A stretch of DNA of 64,000 bases from a bacterium (GCA_030431455.1 JAUIJE010000001.1:310001-374000); one strand, 5' to 3'; shown: positions 52,230 to 61,255, counted from the first letter of the stretch. Numbers and translations: made by a program. Notes: generated by a model not told the origin, from the letters alone.

Positions 52230-52802
52230 ATGAGCGAGGCCGAGGGGGCCATCCCCCGCTGGCGGTTCTGGCTCAACATCGTGGTCAACACGGTGCTGTT
52301 CAAGGTCGCGTGGTGGGTGTGCGTGCTCGGCGGCGCGTGGGGACACCCCTGGGCGGGGGTGCTGATGACGCTGCCCGCTTTGCCCTTGCACGCCTGGCTC
52401 GTCGGCGCGTGGCGGGCCGAAGCGGTGATCATCCTGTCCGCGGGCATCTATGGATACCTGGTGGACTCCGCGCTGGTGCTGAGCGGCCTGATGGTGTTCC
52501 CGGAGCGGGCGCAGCTGCTCGGACCGAGCCCCCTGTGGATGGTGATGTTGTGGATGGGTTTTGGGGCCACGGTGCGGACCGCGTTGCGGTTCTTGTTTGC
52601 CCGGCCCTGGATCGCGGTGCTCACCGGCGCGGTGGTGGGCCCGCTGTCGTATCGCGGCGGGGAGGCTTTGGACGCGGTGTGGATCGACAAGTCGACGTCG
52701 ACCACGGCGTGGCTGGTGGTGATGTGGGCCCTCGGCATGGGCGGGCTGTCGGCCCTCTTGCGCGGGACCGACGCCCGGGCGCGGCGGGGCCTGGACGGGT
52801 AG
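52230..52802 (+). CDS. DUF2878 membrane protein
   Basis: A 190-residue protein with about five membrane helices begins RWRFWLNIVVNTVLFKVAWWVCVLGGAWGHPWAG, the recognisable start of DUF2878 (the FQxxW-type first helix with a following WxG turn). It continues with AEAVIILSAGIYGYLVDSALVLSGL and WMVMLWMGFGATVR. The family function is unknown. It is 7 nt downstream of the coiled-coil gene and probably co-transcribed. Confidence 0.75.
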   Translation: MSEAEGAIPRWRFWLNIVVNTVLFKVAWWVCVLGGAWGHPWAGVLMTLPALPLHAWLVGAWRAEAVIILSAGIYGYLVDSALVLSGLMVFPERAQLLGPSPLWMVMLWMGFGATVRTALRFLFARPWIAVLTGAVVGPLSYRGGEALDAVWIDKSTSTTAWLVVMWALGMGGLSALLRGTDARARRGLDG

Positions 52803-52834
52803 AGCGCGTCCGCCGCCCCACCGCCAGGAGGCGG

Positions 52835-53578
52835 TCAGCTCTGCTCGGGGGGGTCGGGGGGCGCGAGACCGTCGATCAGGCCCGCGGCTTCGATGTTGCG
52901 CAGCAGGTCGATGCGGGTGCGGAGCTGGCAGCGCAGCGGGACCTCGATGTTGGGCAGGGTGACCTGGGCGGTCTCCTCGATGGACACCGGCACGTCGGTG
53001 GCGCGGATGCGGAGCTTGCCCCGGATGGGAATGTCGAGGGCGAGGGGGAGGCGGGCCTTGATGGGCACATTGACATTGCCGAGCCCGAACACGCTGGTCT
53101 GGATGGTGGTGTCGAGCGGGAGCTCGGTCTGGATGGGGATGTCGGCCTCGATCTCGATGTCGTGATCGATGTCGATGTCGGTGTGCAGGGACACGGGCAC
53201 GTCGAGGGTGGCATCGAACGCCACCGGGATGCGCTCGTCGACGTCGACCATCACCGGGATGCGCCGGCCCTCGAGCAGCGACACGAACTTTTCCCGGAGG
53301 GCGTTGAGCTCGATCACCGCCGCCTGCGACCGGCGCCAGAGCACGAGGATGCCCAACGGGACGAGCCAGGCGAACACCACCAGGGCGGCCAGCCACCACT
53401 TGAAGTTGAACATCTCGAGGGTCTGCACGAGGTGCTCGAACTTGCCCGGCCCGATGACCAACGGCGGGGCGAACAGCAACGGAACCAGCACCAGCGGGCC
53501 GGCCGCCACCAGCACCACCAACGCGAGCTGGGTGATGCGGCGCAGGGACATGAGGAAGGCTTGCAGCCGCCCGAACAT
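52835..53578 (-). CDS. Two-helix membrane protein with repeated beta segments
   Basis: The start ATG opens MFGRLQAFLMSLRRITQLALVVLVAAGPLVLVPLLF, giving 247 residues. Two membrane helices (about 17-38 and 57-78) are followed by an EALREKF-type helix. About 150 residues of regular short strands then repeat with the pattern I/V-P-V/I-x-V/L-D (RIPVMVDVDERIPVAFDATLDVPVSLHTDIDIDHDIEIEADIPIQTELPL). It looks like a periplasmic beta-sandwich or filament built of repeats, similar to small bacterial membrane proteins of unknown role. The downstream neighbour converges. Confidence 0.65.
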   Translation of the reverse strand: MFGRLQAFLMSLRRITQLALVVLVAAGPLVLVPLLFAPPLVIGPGKFEHLVQTLEMFNFKWWLAALVVFAWLVPLGILVLWRRSQAAVIELNALREKFVSLLEGRRIPVMVDVDERIPVAFDATLDVPVSLHTDIDIDHDIEIEADIPIQTELPLDTTIQTSVFGLGNVNVPIKARLPLALDIPIRGKLRIRATDVPVSIEETAQVTLPNIEVPLRCQLRTRIDLLRNIEAAGLIDGLAPPDPPEQS

Positions 53579-53805
53579 GCCCCACGATGGCACGGCCACC
53601 GGGAGGCAGCCATTTTGCGACCTGGGGCAGGGCGCCCCGGCGGGCCGGGCCCGGGGCAAAATGCCTCGTGGCCGCGGGGCCAACCCGGGCGAACCTCGTC
53701 GTGGCCTGGCTTGGCACAGTCCTCGCAGTCTTTCAGGGCGAGCGGACGCACCGCCCGATTTGTACGACGCCGCGCCCGGTGCGCGGACACGAAAAAGGAG
53801 ACGAT

Positions 53806-54150
53806 ATGACGACCGAAACGAACACGACGACGAAGAGCAATCAACAAGACAGCGCGCACTGGAGCGACCAGGACTACACGGTGTTCTCGACCCTCGACAC
53901 CAAGCTGCGCAAGTTCGAGGCGGCGATGAAAAACAAGCGCGACGACGTCGAGAAGAGCGCGGCCGAGTTCACCGAGAAGGCCAAGGCCCGGCGCGAGCAG
54001 GCCAAGGAGGCCATCGACAAGATCGGAACCGGGGCCAAAGAATCCGGCGAGAACCTCAAGATGGCCGCGCGCCAGGCGCTCGACCGGTTCAAAGCGTCCA
54101 TGTCCGACGCGGAGGATGCCTGGAAGGGCAGCAACCACGACGTGCAATAG
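53806..54150 (+). CDS. Helical, hydrophilic stress-type protein
   Basis: A 114-residue protein has AAGGAG 5 nt before its ATG. It is highly charged, contains no Cys, and reads as one long amphipathic coil (FSTLDTKLRKFEAAMKNKRDDVEKSAAEFTEKAKARREQAKEAIDKIGTGAKESGENLKMAARQALDRFKASMSDAEDAWKG). The Lys/Glu/Ala pattern resembles LEA-like or phasin-like proteins, but no family is certain. It is followed by a hairpin with a short T-rich tail. Confidence 0.7.
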   Translation: MTTETNTTTKSNQQDSAHWSDQDYTVFSTLDTKLRKFEAAMKNKRDDVEKSAAEFTEKAKARREQAKEAIDKIGTGAKESGENLKMAARQALDRFKASMSDAEDAWKGSNHDVQ

Positions 54151-54220
54151 CAATGGCGAGCCGGCGCGGCCGCGGCGTGGTGTCGCGGCGGCCGGCTCCG
54201 CATGACGCATGTGCCCCGAG

Positions 54221-54247
54221 GCCCGGAACCCAGGTGTTCCGGGCTTT
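54221..54247 (+). terminator. Hairpin terminator candidate
   Basis: A 9-bp perfect stem (GCCCGGAAC / GTTCCGGGC) with a 6-nt loop is followed by TTTG, 71 nt after the coiled-coil gene. The T-run is short, so efficiency is uncertain. Confidence 0.6.
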
Positions 54248-54333
54248 GTGGGTTCTGTCCGGGAAAACAAGAAACTGTCTTCGCCTGTCTTTTCATCCCT
54301 GGTCCCGCCGCGTAACCGCCCCGTGGAACGCAC

Positions 54334-55749
54334 ATGCGCCTGACGTTAAAGCTCGCTGCGGTTTGGATTTCACTGATGATGCTGGTGCTCAGCGCCATGG
54401 CGTGGTTCCACGCCCGGCGGCTGTTCGAGCTGCAAGAGCGCGACCTCGTCAACGACCAACAAATCCTGGCCCGGGCCTTGGCCCCCGCCCTGCGGGAAAT
54501 GTGGCGGACGTCGGGGCAGGCGCGGGCTCTCGAATACGCCGAGCTCGCCGACGCCCGCCGGCAGAACACCACCATCGACATCACCCCGTTGGAGGATGGC
54601 TTGGTGGTGCCGCCCGAAGAGGCCGATGAGCTGATCACCGAGGTGGTCGACGACGCGGTGCTGACCGAAACGATCATCCTCACCCCCGACGGGCCGTGGC
54701 GGTTGGTGGTGCGGCGGGACACCCGCGCGCGGCGCACCGACATTCAGTCGTTGTTTGTGCGCGACGGGGTGCTGTTCGGGGTGTTGGTCCTCCTCGCGGG
54801 GGCGCTGGCCACGTGGCTGGGCCACTTCGTGGTCGGTCGGCGCACCGGGGAGCTGCACGAAGCGGTGCTGGCGCGGTCCCGCGGCGAGACCCTGCGGGTC
54901 GACGACAGCGGCCGCGACGAGCTGAGCGAACTCGCGGCCGCGTTCAATCACATGACCGCTTCGTTGGCCTCCGCCGAGAGCCGCATCGCCGACGAGCGCC
55001 GGCGCCGGGCCCGGGCCCTCAACCAGCTGCGCCACTCCGATCGCCTGGCCGCGGTGGGGCGCATCGGGTCGTCGATGGCGCACGAAATCGCCACCCCGCT
55101 GAACGTGATCTCCGGCTATGCCCAAATGCTGCCGGACATGGACGAGGAGTCGGAGCGCGCCGAGGTCAAGGACCTCATCGTGGGCCAGGCGGGCCGCATC
55201 TCGGATCACCTCCGGGCGTTGCTCGACTACTCGCGCCGCAACAAGGTGGAGATGACCGCGACCAAGCCGGGGGACTGCCTCAACGAAATCCGGCTCTTGC
55301 TCGCCCCGCTGCTCGACGACCACGGCATCAAGCTCACCCTCGGGGCGGTGACCGACATCTCGTTCATCGGGGCCCAGCAGCTCGTGGCCGAGGTGCTCAC
55401 CAATTTGGTGACCAACGCGATGAAGTTCATGCCCGATGGCGGAACCATCGAGGTCGCGGCCCACTATTGGCAGGATGTGTCCTCCCCCCCGGCGTTTCGC
55501 GCCGGGCCGCACGTGGTGTTCGCGGTGAAGGACGAAGGGCCGGGCATGGACGAGGCCACCCGGCGCCGGGTGTTTGAGCCCTTTTACACCACCAACGACA
55601 AAGGTGGCGGCACCGGGCTCGGGCTGTCCATCTGCATGGACATTCTCGACGAACACGAAGGCTATTTGGACGTCGACAGCGCCCCCGGCGAGGGGTCGAC
55701 GTTCTATGCGGGCTTCCCGGTGGAAGCCCGACAGGAGCAGACGGCATGA
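54334..55749 (+). CDS. NtrB-type sensor histidine kinase
   Basis: A 471-residue protein has a membrane helix at about 6-25, an external domain of about 115 residues, a second helix (147-168) and a HAMP region. The HisKA motif is GRIGSSMAHEIATPLNVISGYAQML (His250). The HATPase part has QQLVAEVLTNLVTNAMKFMPDGG, KDEGPGMDEATRRRVFEPFYTT and GGGTGLGLSICMDILDEHEG. Its stop overlaps the start of the regulator (ATGA), so the pair is translationally coupled. The input domain is not recognisable. Confidence 0.93.
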   Translation: MRLTLKLAAVWISLMMLVLSAMAWFHARRLFELQERDLVNDQQILARALAPALREMWRTSGQARALEYAELADARRQNTTIDITPLEDGLVVPPEEADELITEVVDDAVLTETIILTPDGPWRLVVRRDTRARRTDIQSLFVRDGVLFGVLVLLAGALATWLGHFVVGRRTGELHEAVLARSRGETLRVDDSGRDELSELAAAFNHMTASLASAESRIADERRRRARALNQLRHSDRLAAVGRIGSSMAHEIATPLNVISGYAQMLPDMDEESERAEVKDLIVGQAGRISDHLRALLDYSRRNKVEMTATKPGDCLNEIRLLLAPLLDDHGIKLTLGAVTDISFIGAQQLVAEVLTNLVTNAMKFMPDGGTIEVAAHYWQDVSSPPAFRAGPHVVFAVKDEGPGMDEATRRRVFEPFYTTNDKGGGTGLGLSICMDILDEHEGYLDVDSAPGEGSTFYAGFPVEARQEQTA

Positions 55750-57116
55750 GCGAAGCACGCATTCTCATTGTGGACGACGATTTGGCGTTGTTGGACATGC
55801 TGTCCAAAGGCTTGGCCAAGCGCGGGTTTGAGGTGGAGACCGTGACCACGGTGGCCGATGCCCAGGCCCGGGTGGGACCCGACGCCTACGATGTGGTGGT
55901 CACGGATTTGCGGATCTCGCAGGACGACAGCGGGATGCACGTGGTGCGGCACGTACAGAAGGTGGCGCCGGATCTGCCGGTGGTGATGTTCACCGGGTTC
56001 GGATCTGTGAAGAGCGCGGTCGCGGCCATGCGGGACGGGGCGTACGACTTTCTGCAAAAGCCCGTCGACCTCGACGTGCTCGAGGCCGCGGTGCGCCGCG
56101 CCAGTGAGCGGCACGCGTTGCTGCGGGAGCTTCACCAGCTGCGGGACGCCCAAGGCGGCGCGCCCATTCCCCTCGTGGGGGACAGCCCCGCGCTGGAGCG
56201 CATGGTCGAGATGCTCAACCGGGTCGCAGACAGTGACATGCCGGTGTTGGTCACGGGGGAGACGGGGACGGGCAAAGAGCTCGCCGCGCGCACCCTGCAC
56301 GGGCAGAGCAGCCGGCGCGATGGCCCGTTCATCGCGGTGAACTGCGCGGCGCTGCCGCAGCATCTGCTCGAGAGCGAGCTGTTCGGCCACAAGAAGGGGG
56401 CGTTCACCGACGCGAAAGCGGACAAGGACGGGCTGTTCGTGGCCGCCAAAGGGGGGACCCTGTTCCTCGACGAGATCGCGGAGCTTCCGCTCGATTTTCA
56501 AGCCAAGCTGCTGCGGACCCTGCAGGAGATGACGGTGCGCCCGGTGGGCGCGGTCGAAGAGGTGAAGCTCGACGTGCGGCTGGTGTTCGCCACCCACAAG
56601 GACCTCGCCGACGAGGCCGCGGAGGGACGGTTCCGCGAGGACTTGCTCTACCGCATCCAGGTCGTCGAGCTGTCGTTGCCCCCGCTGCGCGCCCGCGGCC
56701 ACGACGTGCTCAAGCTGGCCCAGGTGTTTTTGGAAGAGGCCAACACCGAAGCGCACCGGGCGGTGAAGGCGATCTCTCCCGAGGCGGCCAAGCGCCTCCT
56801 GGCGCACGACTGGCCGGGCAACGTGCGCGAGCTCAAGAACGCCATCCGCCACGCGGTCGCGTTCTGCCCTGGCGACGAGCTGCGCCGCGAAGACCTGCCC
56901 GACCGGGTCCAACACGCGGCCGCGGAGTCCCCCGCCCCGATGAGCTCGGATCCGACCCAGCTGGTGAGCCTGGCCGAGCTCGAGCGGTCCTACATCCAGC
57001 GGGTGTTGGCCGCGTCGGGCCACAACAAGACCGAGGCCGCGCGCGTGCTCGGCATCGACCGGCGCACGCTGTACCGCAAGCTCAAGGAGTACGAGGCCGA
57101 AGAAGGCGCGGCCTGA
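55746..57116 (+). CDS. NtrC-family sigma-54-dependent response regulator
   Basis: A 456-residue protein has a receiver (ILIVDDDLALLDM, VVTDLRIS with Asp54, FLQKPVDLDVL). The AAA+ domain has VTGETGTGKELAARTLH (Walker A), GTLFLDEIAELPLDFQAKLLRTLQE (Walker B), LRAR and WPGNVRELKNAIRH. The sigma-54 contact loop is GAFTDA where the classical form is GAFTGA. A Fis-type HTH ends the protein (VLAASGHNKTEAARVLGIDRRTLYRKLKEY). It should activate sigma-54 promoters when phosphorylated by the kinase encoded just upstream; a possible target promoter lies at 57191. Confidence 0.95.
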   Translation: MSEARILIVDDDLALLDMLSKGLAKRGFEVETVTTVADAQARVGPDAYDVVVTDLRISQDDSGMHVVRHVQKVAPDLPVVMFTGFGSVKSAVAAMRDGAYDFLQKPVDLDVLEAAVRRASERHALLRELHQLRDAQGGAPIPLVGDSPALERMVEMLNRVADSDMPVLVTGETGTGKELAARTLHGQSSRRDGPFIAVNCAALPQHLLESELFGHKKGAFTDAKADKDGLFVAAKGGTLFLDEIAELPLDFQAKLLRTLQEMTVRPVGAVEEVKLDVRLVFATHKDLADEAAEGRFREDLLYRIQVVELSLPPLRARGHDVLKLAQVFLEEANTEAHRAVKAISPEAAKRLLAHDWPGNVRELKNAIRHAVAFCPGDELRREDLPDRVQHAAAESPAPMSSDPTQLVSLAELERSYIQRVLAASGHNKTEAARVLGIDRRTLYRKLKEYEAEEGAA

Positions 57117-57190
57117 CCCTCGGGGTGGGGCGGTTTTGCCGGGCGGGACATAATGCCCCGCCGGGTGGTCGAGTTCGTGCGGTGAAATCG

Positions 57191-57206
57191 CGGCATCGAG
57201 CTTGCA
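57191..57206 (+). promoter_or_regulatory. Candidate sigma-54 promoter
   Basis: cGGCAtcgagcTTGCa has GG and GC elements exactly 10 nt apart (57192-57193 and 57204-57205), with GGCA and TTGC matching the -24/-12 consensus. It lies 75 nt after the NtrC-type gene and directly before the small lipoprotein gene. The predicted transcript start (about 57217) falls at the very beginning of that gene. Confidence 0.4.
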
Positions 57207-57212
57207 ATGTAA

Positions 57213-57455
57213 ATGGGCATGACGTGTTGGAGACGCCCAGTTTTCGTCGCGTTGTCGGCCGCGCTGCTCAGCGTGGTCGGCGCCTGCGAAGACAACCGAA
57301 CCGCGTACCGCCACCGCGTCGACTATCTCGCGCCGCCGGTCGACGGGGGACGGAGCCGCTTGACCCGCGTGCCGCCCCCGACCACGCCGAGCGACGCCGA
57401 CGAAGACCCCGCCGGGCCCGGGTCCGCCGGAACCCAGACGGGCATTCGTCCTTGA
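57213..57455 (+). CDS. Small lipoprotein
   Basis: An 80-residue ORF with a good signal peptide (RRPVFVALSAALLSVVGAC) ending in a lipobox at Cys25. The mature part is short, hydrophilic and Pro/Asp-rich (EDNRTAYRHRVDYLAPPVDGG; DADEDPAGPG). The second ATG (Met3) is an alternative start and would suit the candidate sigma-54 transcript start better. No family is known. Confidence 0.55.
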   Translation: MGMTCWRRPVFVALSAALLSVVGACEDNRTAYRHRVDYLAPPVDGGRSRLTRVPPPTTPSDADEDPAGPGSAGTQTGIRP

Positions 57456-57497
57456 CCCTTCACCCCCCGGCCGGCGCCGCGCCGGCCCTGCATTGCC

Positions 57498-57917
57498 ATG
57501 ACCGACGAGACAACAACATTGCCCGAAGCCCTTGGTCCCGACCACCGTCACGTATCGCCGGGCGCGCCCAGTCCGGGGTCGCGCCGCGAGTTCGACCGGC
57601 GGCTCGAGACCCGCTACGCGCGGGGGGCGGCGCGCCTCAAGACGCTGCGCGCCAGGGTGGTCGAGCCAGGCAATGGCATTGACGGCGACCGGGTCCGGCG
57701 CTGTTTGTCGTCGGCGCTCGACCTCCAAGACCGCCTGCGCTGGCAGCTCGACCAGCGACGCGCCCTGCGGCCGGGGCAAGCCCGGGCCCAACCGGACAAC
57801 GCCCTGCGCATGCTGGCCGACTTCCAGGCCGCGGTCAGCGCCCTCGAACAAGCCGTGACCGCGGCGCCGGATCCGGCATCCAACATTCGGACCCTGACGT
57901 CGTTCGACGACGGCTAG
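57498..57917 (+). CDS. Hypothetical helical protein
   Basis: A 139-residue ORF without an obvious ribosome-binding site. The first 25 residues look disordered. The rest is helical and Arg-rich (REFDRRLETRYARGAARLKTLRARV, RVRRCLSSALDLQDRLRWQLDQRRAL, LRMLADFQAAVSALEQAVTAAP). It lies between the small lipoprotein and dps in the same direction. Coding is plausible from orientation and length but not certain. Confidence 0.5.
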   Translation: MTDETTTLPEALGPDHRHVSPGAPSPGSRREFDRRLETRYARGAARLKTLRARVVEPGNGIDGDRVRRCLSSALDLQDRLRWQLDQRRALRPGQARAQPDNALRMLADFQAAVSALEQAVTAAPDPASNIRTLTSFDDG

Positions 57918-58059
57918 GCATCGATTCCCACCATGCCAAGGCATGACGGCGCGACCGCGGTCGGGCCCGGGATGCGTGCTGCCCTCTCCTCGAGAACGGC
58001 CGCCGGGGACCCGACGAAACGAACCCACGAACCTAAAAATGAAACTGGAAAGGATCACC

Positions 58060-58551
58060 ATGACCATGCCCGGCAAACTCTACGCCACCCGCCTGAACAT
58101 CGACGTGTCCGATCGCAAGCTTCTCGGTGAGCACCTCAACCGTGCGCTGGCTTCGATCGTCGACCTCCACAGCCAGGTGAAGCAGGCCCATTGGAACATC
58201 AAGGGGCCTTGGTTCTTCGCGCGGCACGAGCTGTTCGACAAAATCGCGGCCAATCTCCTCGCCTTCGCCGACGACGTGGCGGAGCGCGCGTCCGCTTTGG
58301 GCAACGTGGCCGCCGGCACCGCCCAACACGCCTGCGAGCTGTCCATCCTCGACGGGTACCCCGACAAAGCGGTGAGCGGCCAGGAACACCTGCGGCACCT
58401 CGCGGATCGCTACGGACAGGTGGTGTCCATGCTGCGGGAGAGCACCACCGTGGCCGGCAAAAAGGATCCCGTGACCGAGGACCTTTTGATCAGCACCTTG
58501 TCGCAGCTCGAGCAGGACCTTTGGTTCCTCGAGAGCCACCTGCACGATTGA
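58060..58551 (+). CDS. dps: Dps family ferritin-like protein
   Basis: The 163-residue start is the ATG after AAAGGATCACC; an earlier in-frame ATG (58039) lacks a site. The ferroxidase ligands of Dps are all present at the expected spacing: His44 and His56 (KQAHWNIKGPWFFARHELF), Asp60, Asp71 and Glu75 (FADDVAER). Dps forms a 12-mer that oxidises iron with peroxide and protects DNA. It shares a peroxide-defence theme with the OxyR-like locus, but no OxyR box was seen here. Confidence 0.94.
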   Translation: MTMPGKLYATRLNIDVSDRKLLGEHLNRALASIVDLHSQVKQAHWNIKGPWFFARHELFDKIAANLLAFADDVAERASALGNVAAGTAQHACELSILDGYPDKAVSGQEHLRHLADRYGQVVSMLRESTTVAGKKDPVTEDLLISTLSQLEQDLWFLESHLHD

Positions 58552-58642
58552 AGAGATCGGGCCGCGCCCGCCGCGGTCCTCTCCGTCCCCGCGGTGCGCA
58601 CAGGTCGTGCGGCCGCTTCCCCCGACGACAAACCAGGCCACC

Positions 58643-58966
58643 ATGACCCGCCCACTGCCCACCGACCGCCCGCGCCACGTCCGGCTGACCCGCCAGGACG
58701 AGCCGATTTGGCTCCCGGCCCAAGACATTGTGGCCATCGAGCCCGTGGGGCCCGCGCCGCGGCCTGAGCTGGCCCACACCGACGTGACCTACCTCGACCG
58801 CCGGGGGCCGCGCGCGCGGGAGCGGGTGGTGCGCGTCGACGAGGCGCCCGAGGTGGTGCGGGCCCGCGCGCGGGTGGTGCAGCATCGGGTGGCGCGCCCG
58901 CCGCGCTTGTTCCGCGCGTTGCGGGGGCTCGCCGCGGGCCATGCCTTCGCCGGCCAAACCGCCTGA
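58643..58966 (+). CDS. Hypothetical protein, FlbD-like strand pattern
   Basis: A 107-residue ORF: VRLTRQDEPIWLPAQDIVAIEPVG, VTYLDRRG, then VVRVDEAPEVVRARAR. The order resembles the small flagellar protein FlbD (strand, 'LN...I..IE', strand, V-x-E-x2-EEV), so a similar small beta-fold is possible. The tail is Arg-rich. There is no flagellar context, and the ribosome site is weak. Confidence 0.45.
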   Translation: MTRPLPTDRPRHVRLTRQDEPIWLPAQDIVAIEPVGPAPRPELAHTDVTYLDRRGPRARERVVRVDEAPEVVRARARVVQHRVARPPRLFRALRGLAAGHAFAGQTA

Positions 58967-59100
58967 ACGGAGCTTCGGAATCGACGAGGAGACAAATCGG
59001 TTGCCGTCGGGCAAAGGGCGCATTGATTCCGCCCGTGATTCGTGTGATGGGGCGAACAACGCGCAGACCTTGTTCCGCGGACATTCCGCGTGGAGGACCC

Positions 59101-60003
59101 GTGAAGACAATCCCCTACATCACCCCGACCGCTCTTCGCTTCGCCAGTGCTTGGACCGCGGTCGCGCTTTTGCTGTGTGCCTCGGCCGGCCGCGCGCAGG
59201 ACGCAGGGGGCGGGACGACCCACGAGGGGGAGACGGGAGCGACCCTCAAGGCCGCCGACGGCTCGGACCTCCCCGAGATGGGCCCGATCTACTTCGAGTT
59301 TGGCCTCGAAGACCTCACCGCCGAGTCCCGGGGCAACCTCGACGCCCTGGCCGAGAAGCTGGTGTCCAATCCCGAGCTCAAGGTGACCATCGAGGGCCAC
59401 GCCGACGAGCGGGGGAGCAGCGAGTTCAACATCGCACTCGGTGAGCGGCGCGCCGAGGGGGCGCGCAAATACCTCATCGCCAAGGGCGCGAAAGAGGACC
59501 AGGTCCGCACCATTTCCTACGGGGAAGAGCGGCCGGTCGACGAACGGCAGAACGAAGAGGCGTGGGCCAAAAACCGCCGCGACCAGTTCCGGATGGGCGG
59601 CCGCCTGTCCCCGCAAGACGCGGGGCAGGGCGACGGCAACGGCGACGCCGACGCCAACAAGAACAAAGACGACGCCGACAAGAACAAGAACAACGGCCAA
59701 GACGACGCGAACAAGAATGGCCAGGGCGACGGCAACAACACCGACAACGACGGCACGCTGTTTGGCCAGTCCTACCTGTTCTGGGGGGGCGTGGCCTTGA
59801 CCACCGTCGGCGTGGTCGGCGCGGTCGCGGGCGCGGCCGGCGCCGGGGTCGGCGGGTACATCTACGCCAACCCGGGCGCGGTCAACGTCGACCCCCAGTA
59901 CGGCCTGTACGCCGCCATCGGCTTTGGCGTGCTCGCCGTGGTCGGGGTGGTGGCGGCGGCGGCCGGGGGCGGCATCATCGCCTACGACCTGCTGTCTGAG
60001 TGA
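59101..60003 (+). CDS. OmpA-domain protein with C-terminal membrane helices
   Basis: A GTG start 3 nt after TGGAGGA gives 300 residues. A signal peptide (residues 1-32, ending AGRAQD) leads into a Pal/OmpA-C domain: IYFEFGLEDLTAESRGNLDALAEKLVSNPELKVTIEGHADERGSSEFNIALGERRAEGARKYL and SYGEERPV. A 50-residue Asp/Asn/Lys linker follows, then two membrane helices (about 222-245 and 263-290). The OmpA domain normally binds peptidoglycan from an outer-membrane anchor; here the anchor is inner-membrane-like and C-terminal. It may tether the cell wall to the inner membrane. Confidence 0.8.
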   Translation: MKTIPYITPTALRFASAWTAVALLLCASAGRAQDAGGGTTHEGETGATLKAADGSDLPEMGPIYFEFGLEDLTAESRGNLDALAEKLVSNPELKVTIEGHADERGSSEFNIALGERRAEGARKYLIAKGAKEDQVRTISYGEERPVDERQNEEAWAKNRRDQFRMGGRLSPQDAGQGDGNGDADANKNKDDADKNKNNGQDDANKNGQGDGNNTDNDGTLFGQSYLFWGGVALTTVGVVGAVAGAAGAGVGGYIYANPGAVNVDPQYGLYAAIGFGVLAVVGVVAAAAGGGIIAYDLLSE

Positions 60004-60124
60004 CGCGAGATTGTTCCCCGCCCGTGGTCATTCCATGACCAATCGTGGCGGGGCGATGACGCGGGCCCGATATCTCTGAACCCAGCCCCGGGGGACACAT
60101 CCCCGGTGAGGAGCTGTGTTTGAG

Positions 60125-61255
60125 ATGAGCGCCCGCGTTACTTTTTCCCGTTCGAACACCGTGCACCACGCCCTGAAGCAGGCGGTGGACGGTTATTTTT
60201 TGCGCACCGGCAAGACCCGTTTTGCCGACGGCCGCTTCTTCGCCAAAGCATTGGCATTGCTCTTGGTGCAGGCCGGGCTGGGGGCGGCGATTCTGTTCGC
60301 CGGCACCCACGGGGTGCACGGGGCGTGGCTGCTGCTGATGTGCGCGGGGCTGGGCTTCGTCATCGCGCAGATCGGGTTCAACGTCGGGCACGACGCGATC
60401 CATGGGGCGGTGAGCCCGCGCAAATGGATCAACACCCTGTTCGGCTGGACCTTCGATTTGGCGGGGGCCTCGAGCGTGACCTGGGCGACGTCGCACAACT
60501 TCGTGCACCACACGTACACCAACATGGTGGGCCTCGACCACGACCTCGAGCCCGGGCCGTACATGCGCTTTTACGAGCGAGACGATGTGTTCTGGCTGCA
60601 TCGTTTTCAGCACGTGTACGCGTGGTTTTTGTACGGGCTGACCACCATCGTGTGGGTGTTCAAGAAGGACTTCGTGCAGGCCCTGACCCCCGATTTGCGT
60701 TCTGGTCGTCGTCCCCCCCGCAAGGTGATGGCCCAAGTCGTGGCCTGCAAGCTCGTGCACTGGGCGGTGTTCTTGGCCCTTCCCCTCGCGGTGCTGCCCC
60801 ACGCCTGGTGGCAAGTTCTGCTCGGGTACTTCGTGATGCACTACTTCGTCGGCTTCACCCTCGCGGTGGTGTTTCAGCTCGCGCATTGCGTCGAGGGACC
60901 GGTGTTCCCCGAGGTGGACGGCGCGTATGACCGACCGTGGGCCGAGCACCAATTGCTCACCACCGCCAACTTCGCCACCGACAGCGCATGGGCATTGGCC
61001 TTGACCGGCGGGTTGAACCACCAGGTCGAACACCACCTGTTCAGCAAGATCAGCCACGTGCATTACCCCGCGTTGCGCCCGCTGGTGCGGGAGGTGGCCG
61101 CGGCCCATGGCCTGCCCTACCACGAGCACCCCACCTTCCTCGGCGCGGTGGCGTCGCACTACCGGCAGATGCGCGCCTTTGGCCAGCCCCGGTCCCCCGT
61201 CGTCGACGAGCCGGTGGCGACCTTGCCCGACCGGCCCGCGCTGTCGGTGCGCTGA
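60125..61255 (+). CDS. Fatty acid desaturase (membrane, three His boxes)
   Basis: The 376-residue start at ATG 60125 is 11 nt from AGGAG; a GTG at 60116 is the alternative. The His boxes are GHDAIHG, SHNFVHHTYTN and NHQVEHHLF. The Q of QVEHHLF is the front-end (delta-6-like) type, but there is no fused cytochrome b5 domain. Four to five hydrophobic segments surround them. It introduces a double bond into acyl chains of membrane lipids, probably with an external electron donor. The gene ends 3 nt before the convergent lipoprotein gene. Confidence 0.93.
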   Translation: MSARVTFSRSNTVHHALKQAVDGYFLRTGKTRFADGRFFAKALALLLVQAGLGAAILFAGTHGVHGAWLLLMCAGLGFVIAQIGFNVGHDAIHGAVSPRKWINTLFGWTFDLAGASSVTWATSHNFVHHTYTNMVGLDHDLEPGPYMRFYERDDVFWLHRFQHVYAWFLYGLTTIVWVFKKDFVQALTPDLRSGRRPPRKVMAQVVACKLVHWAVFLALPLAVLPHAWWQVLLGYFVMHYFVGFTLAVVFQLAHCVEGPVFPEVDGAYDRPWAEHQLLTTANFATDSAWALALTGGLNHQVEHHLFSKISHVHYPALRPLVREVAAAHGLPYHEHPTFLGAVASHYRQMRAFGQPRSPVVDEPVATLPDRPALSVR

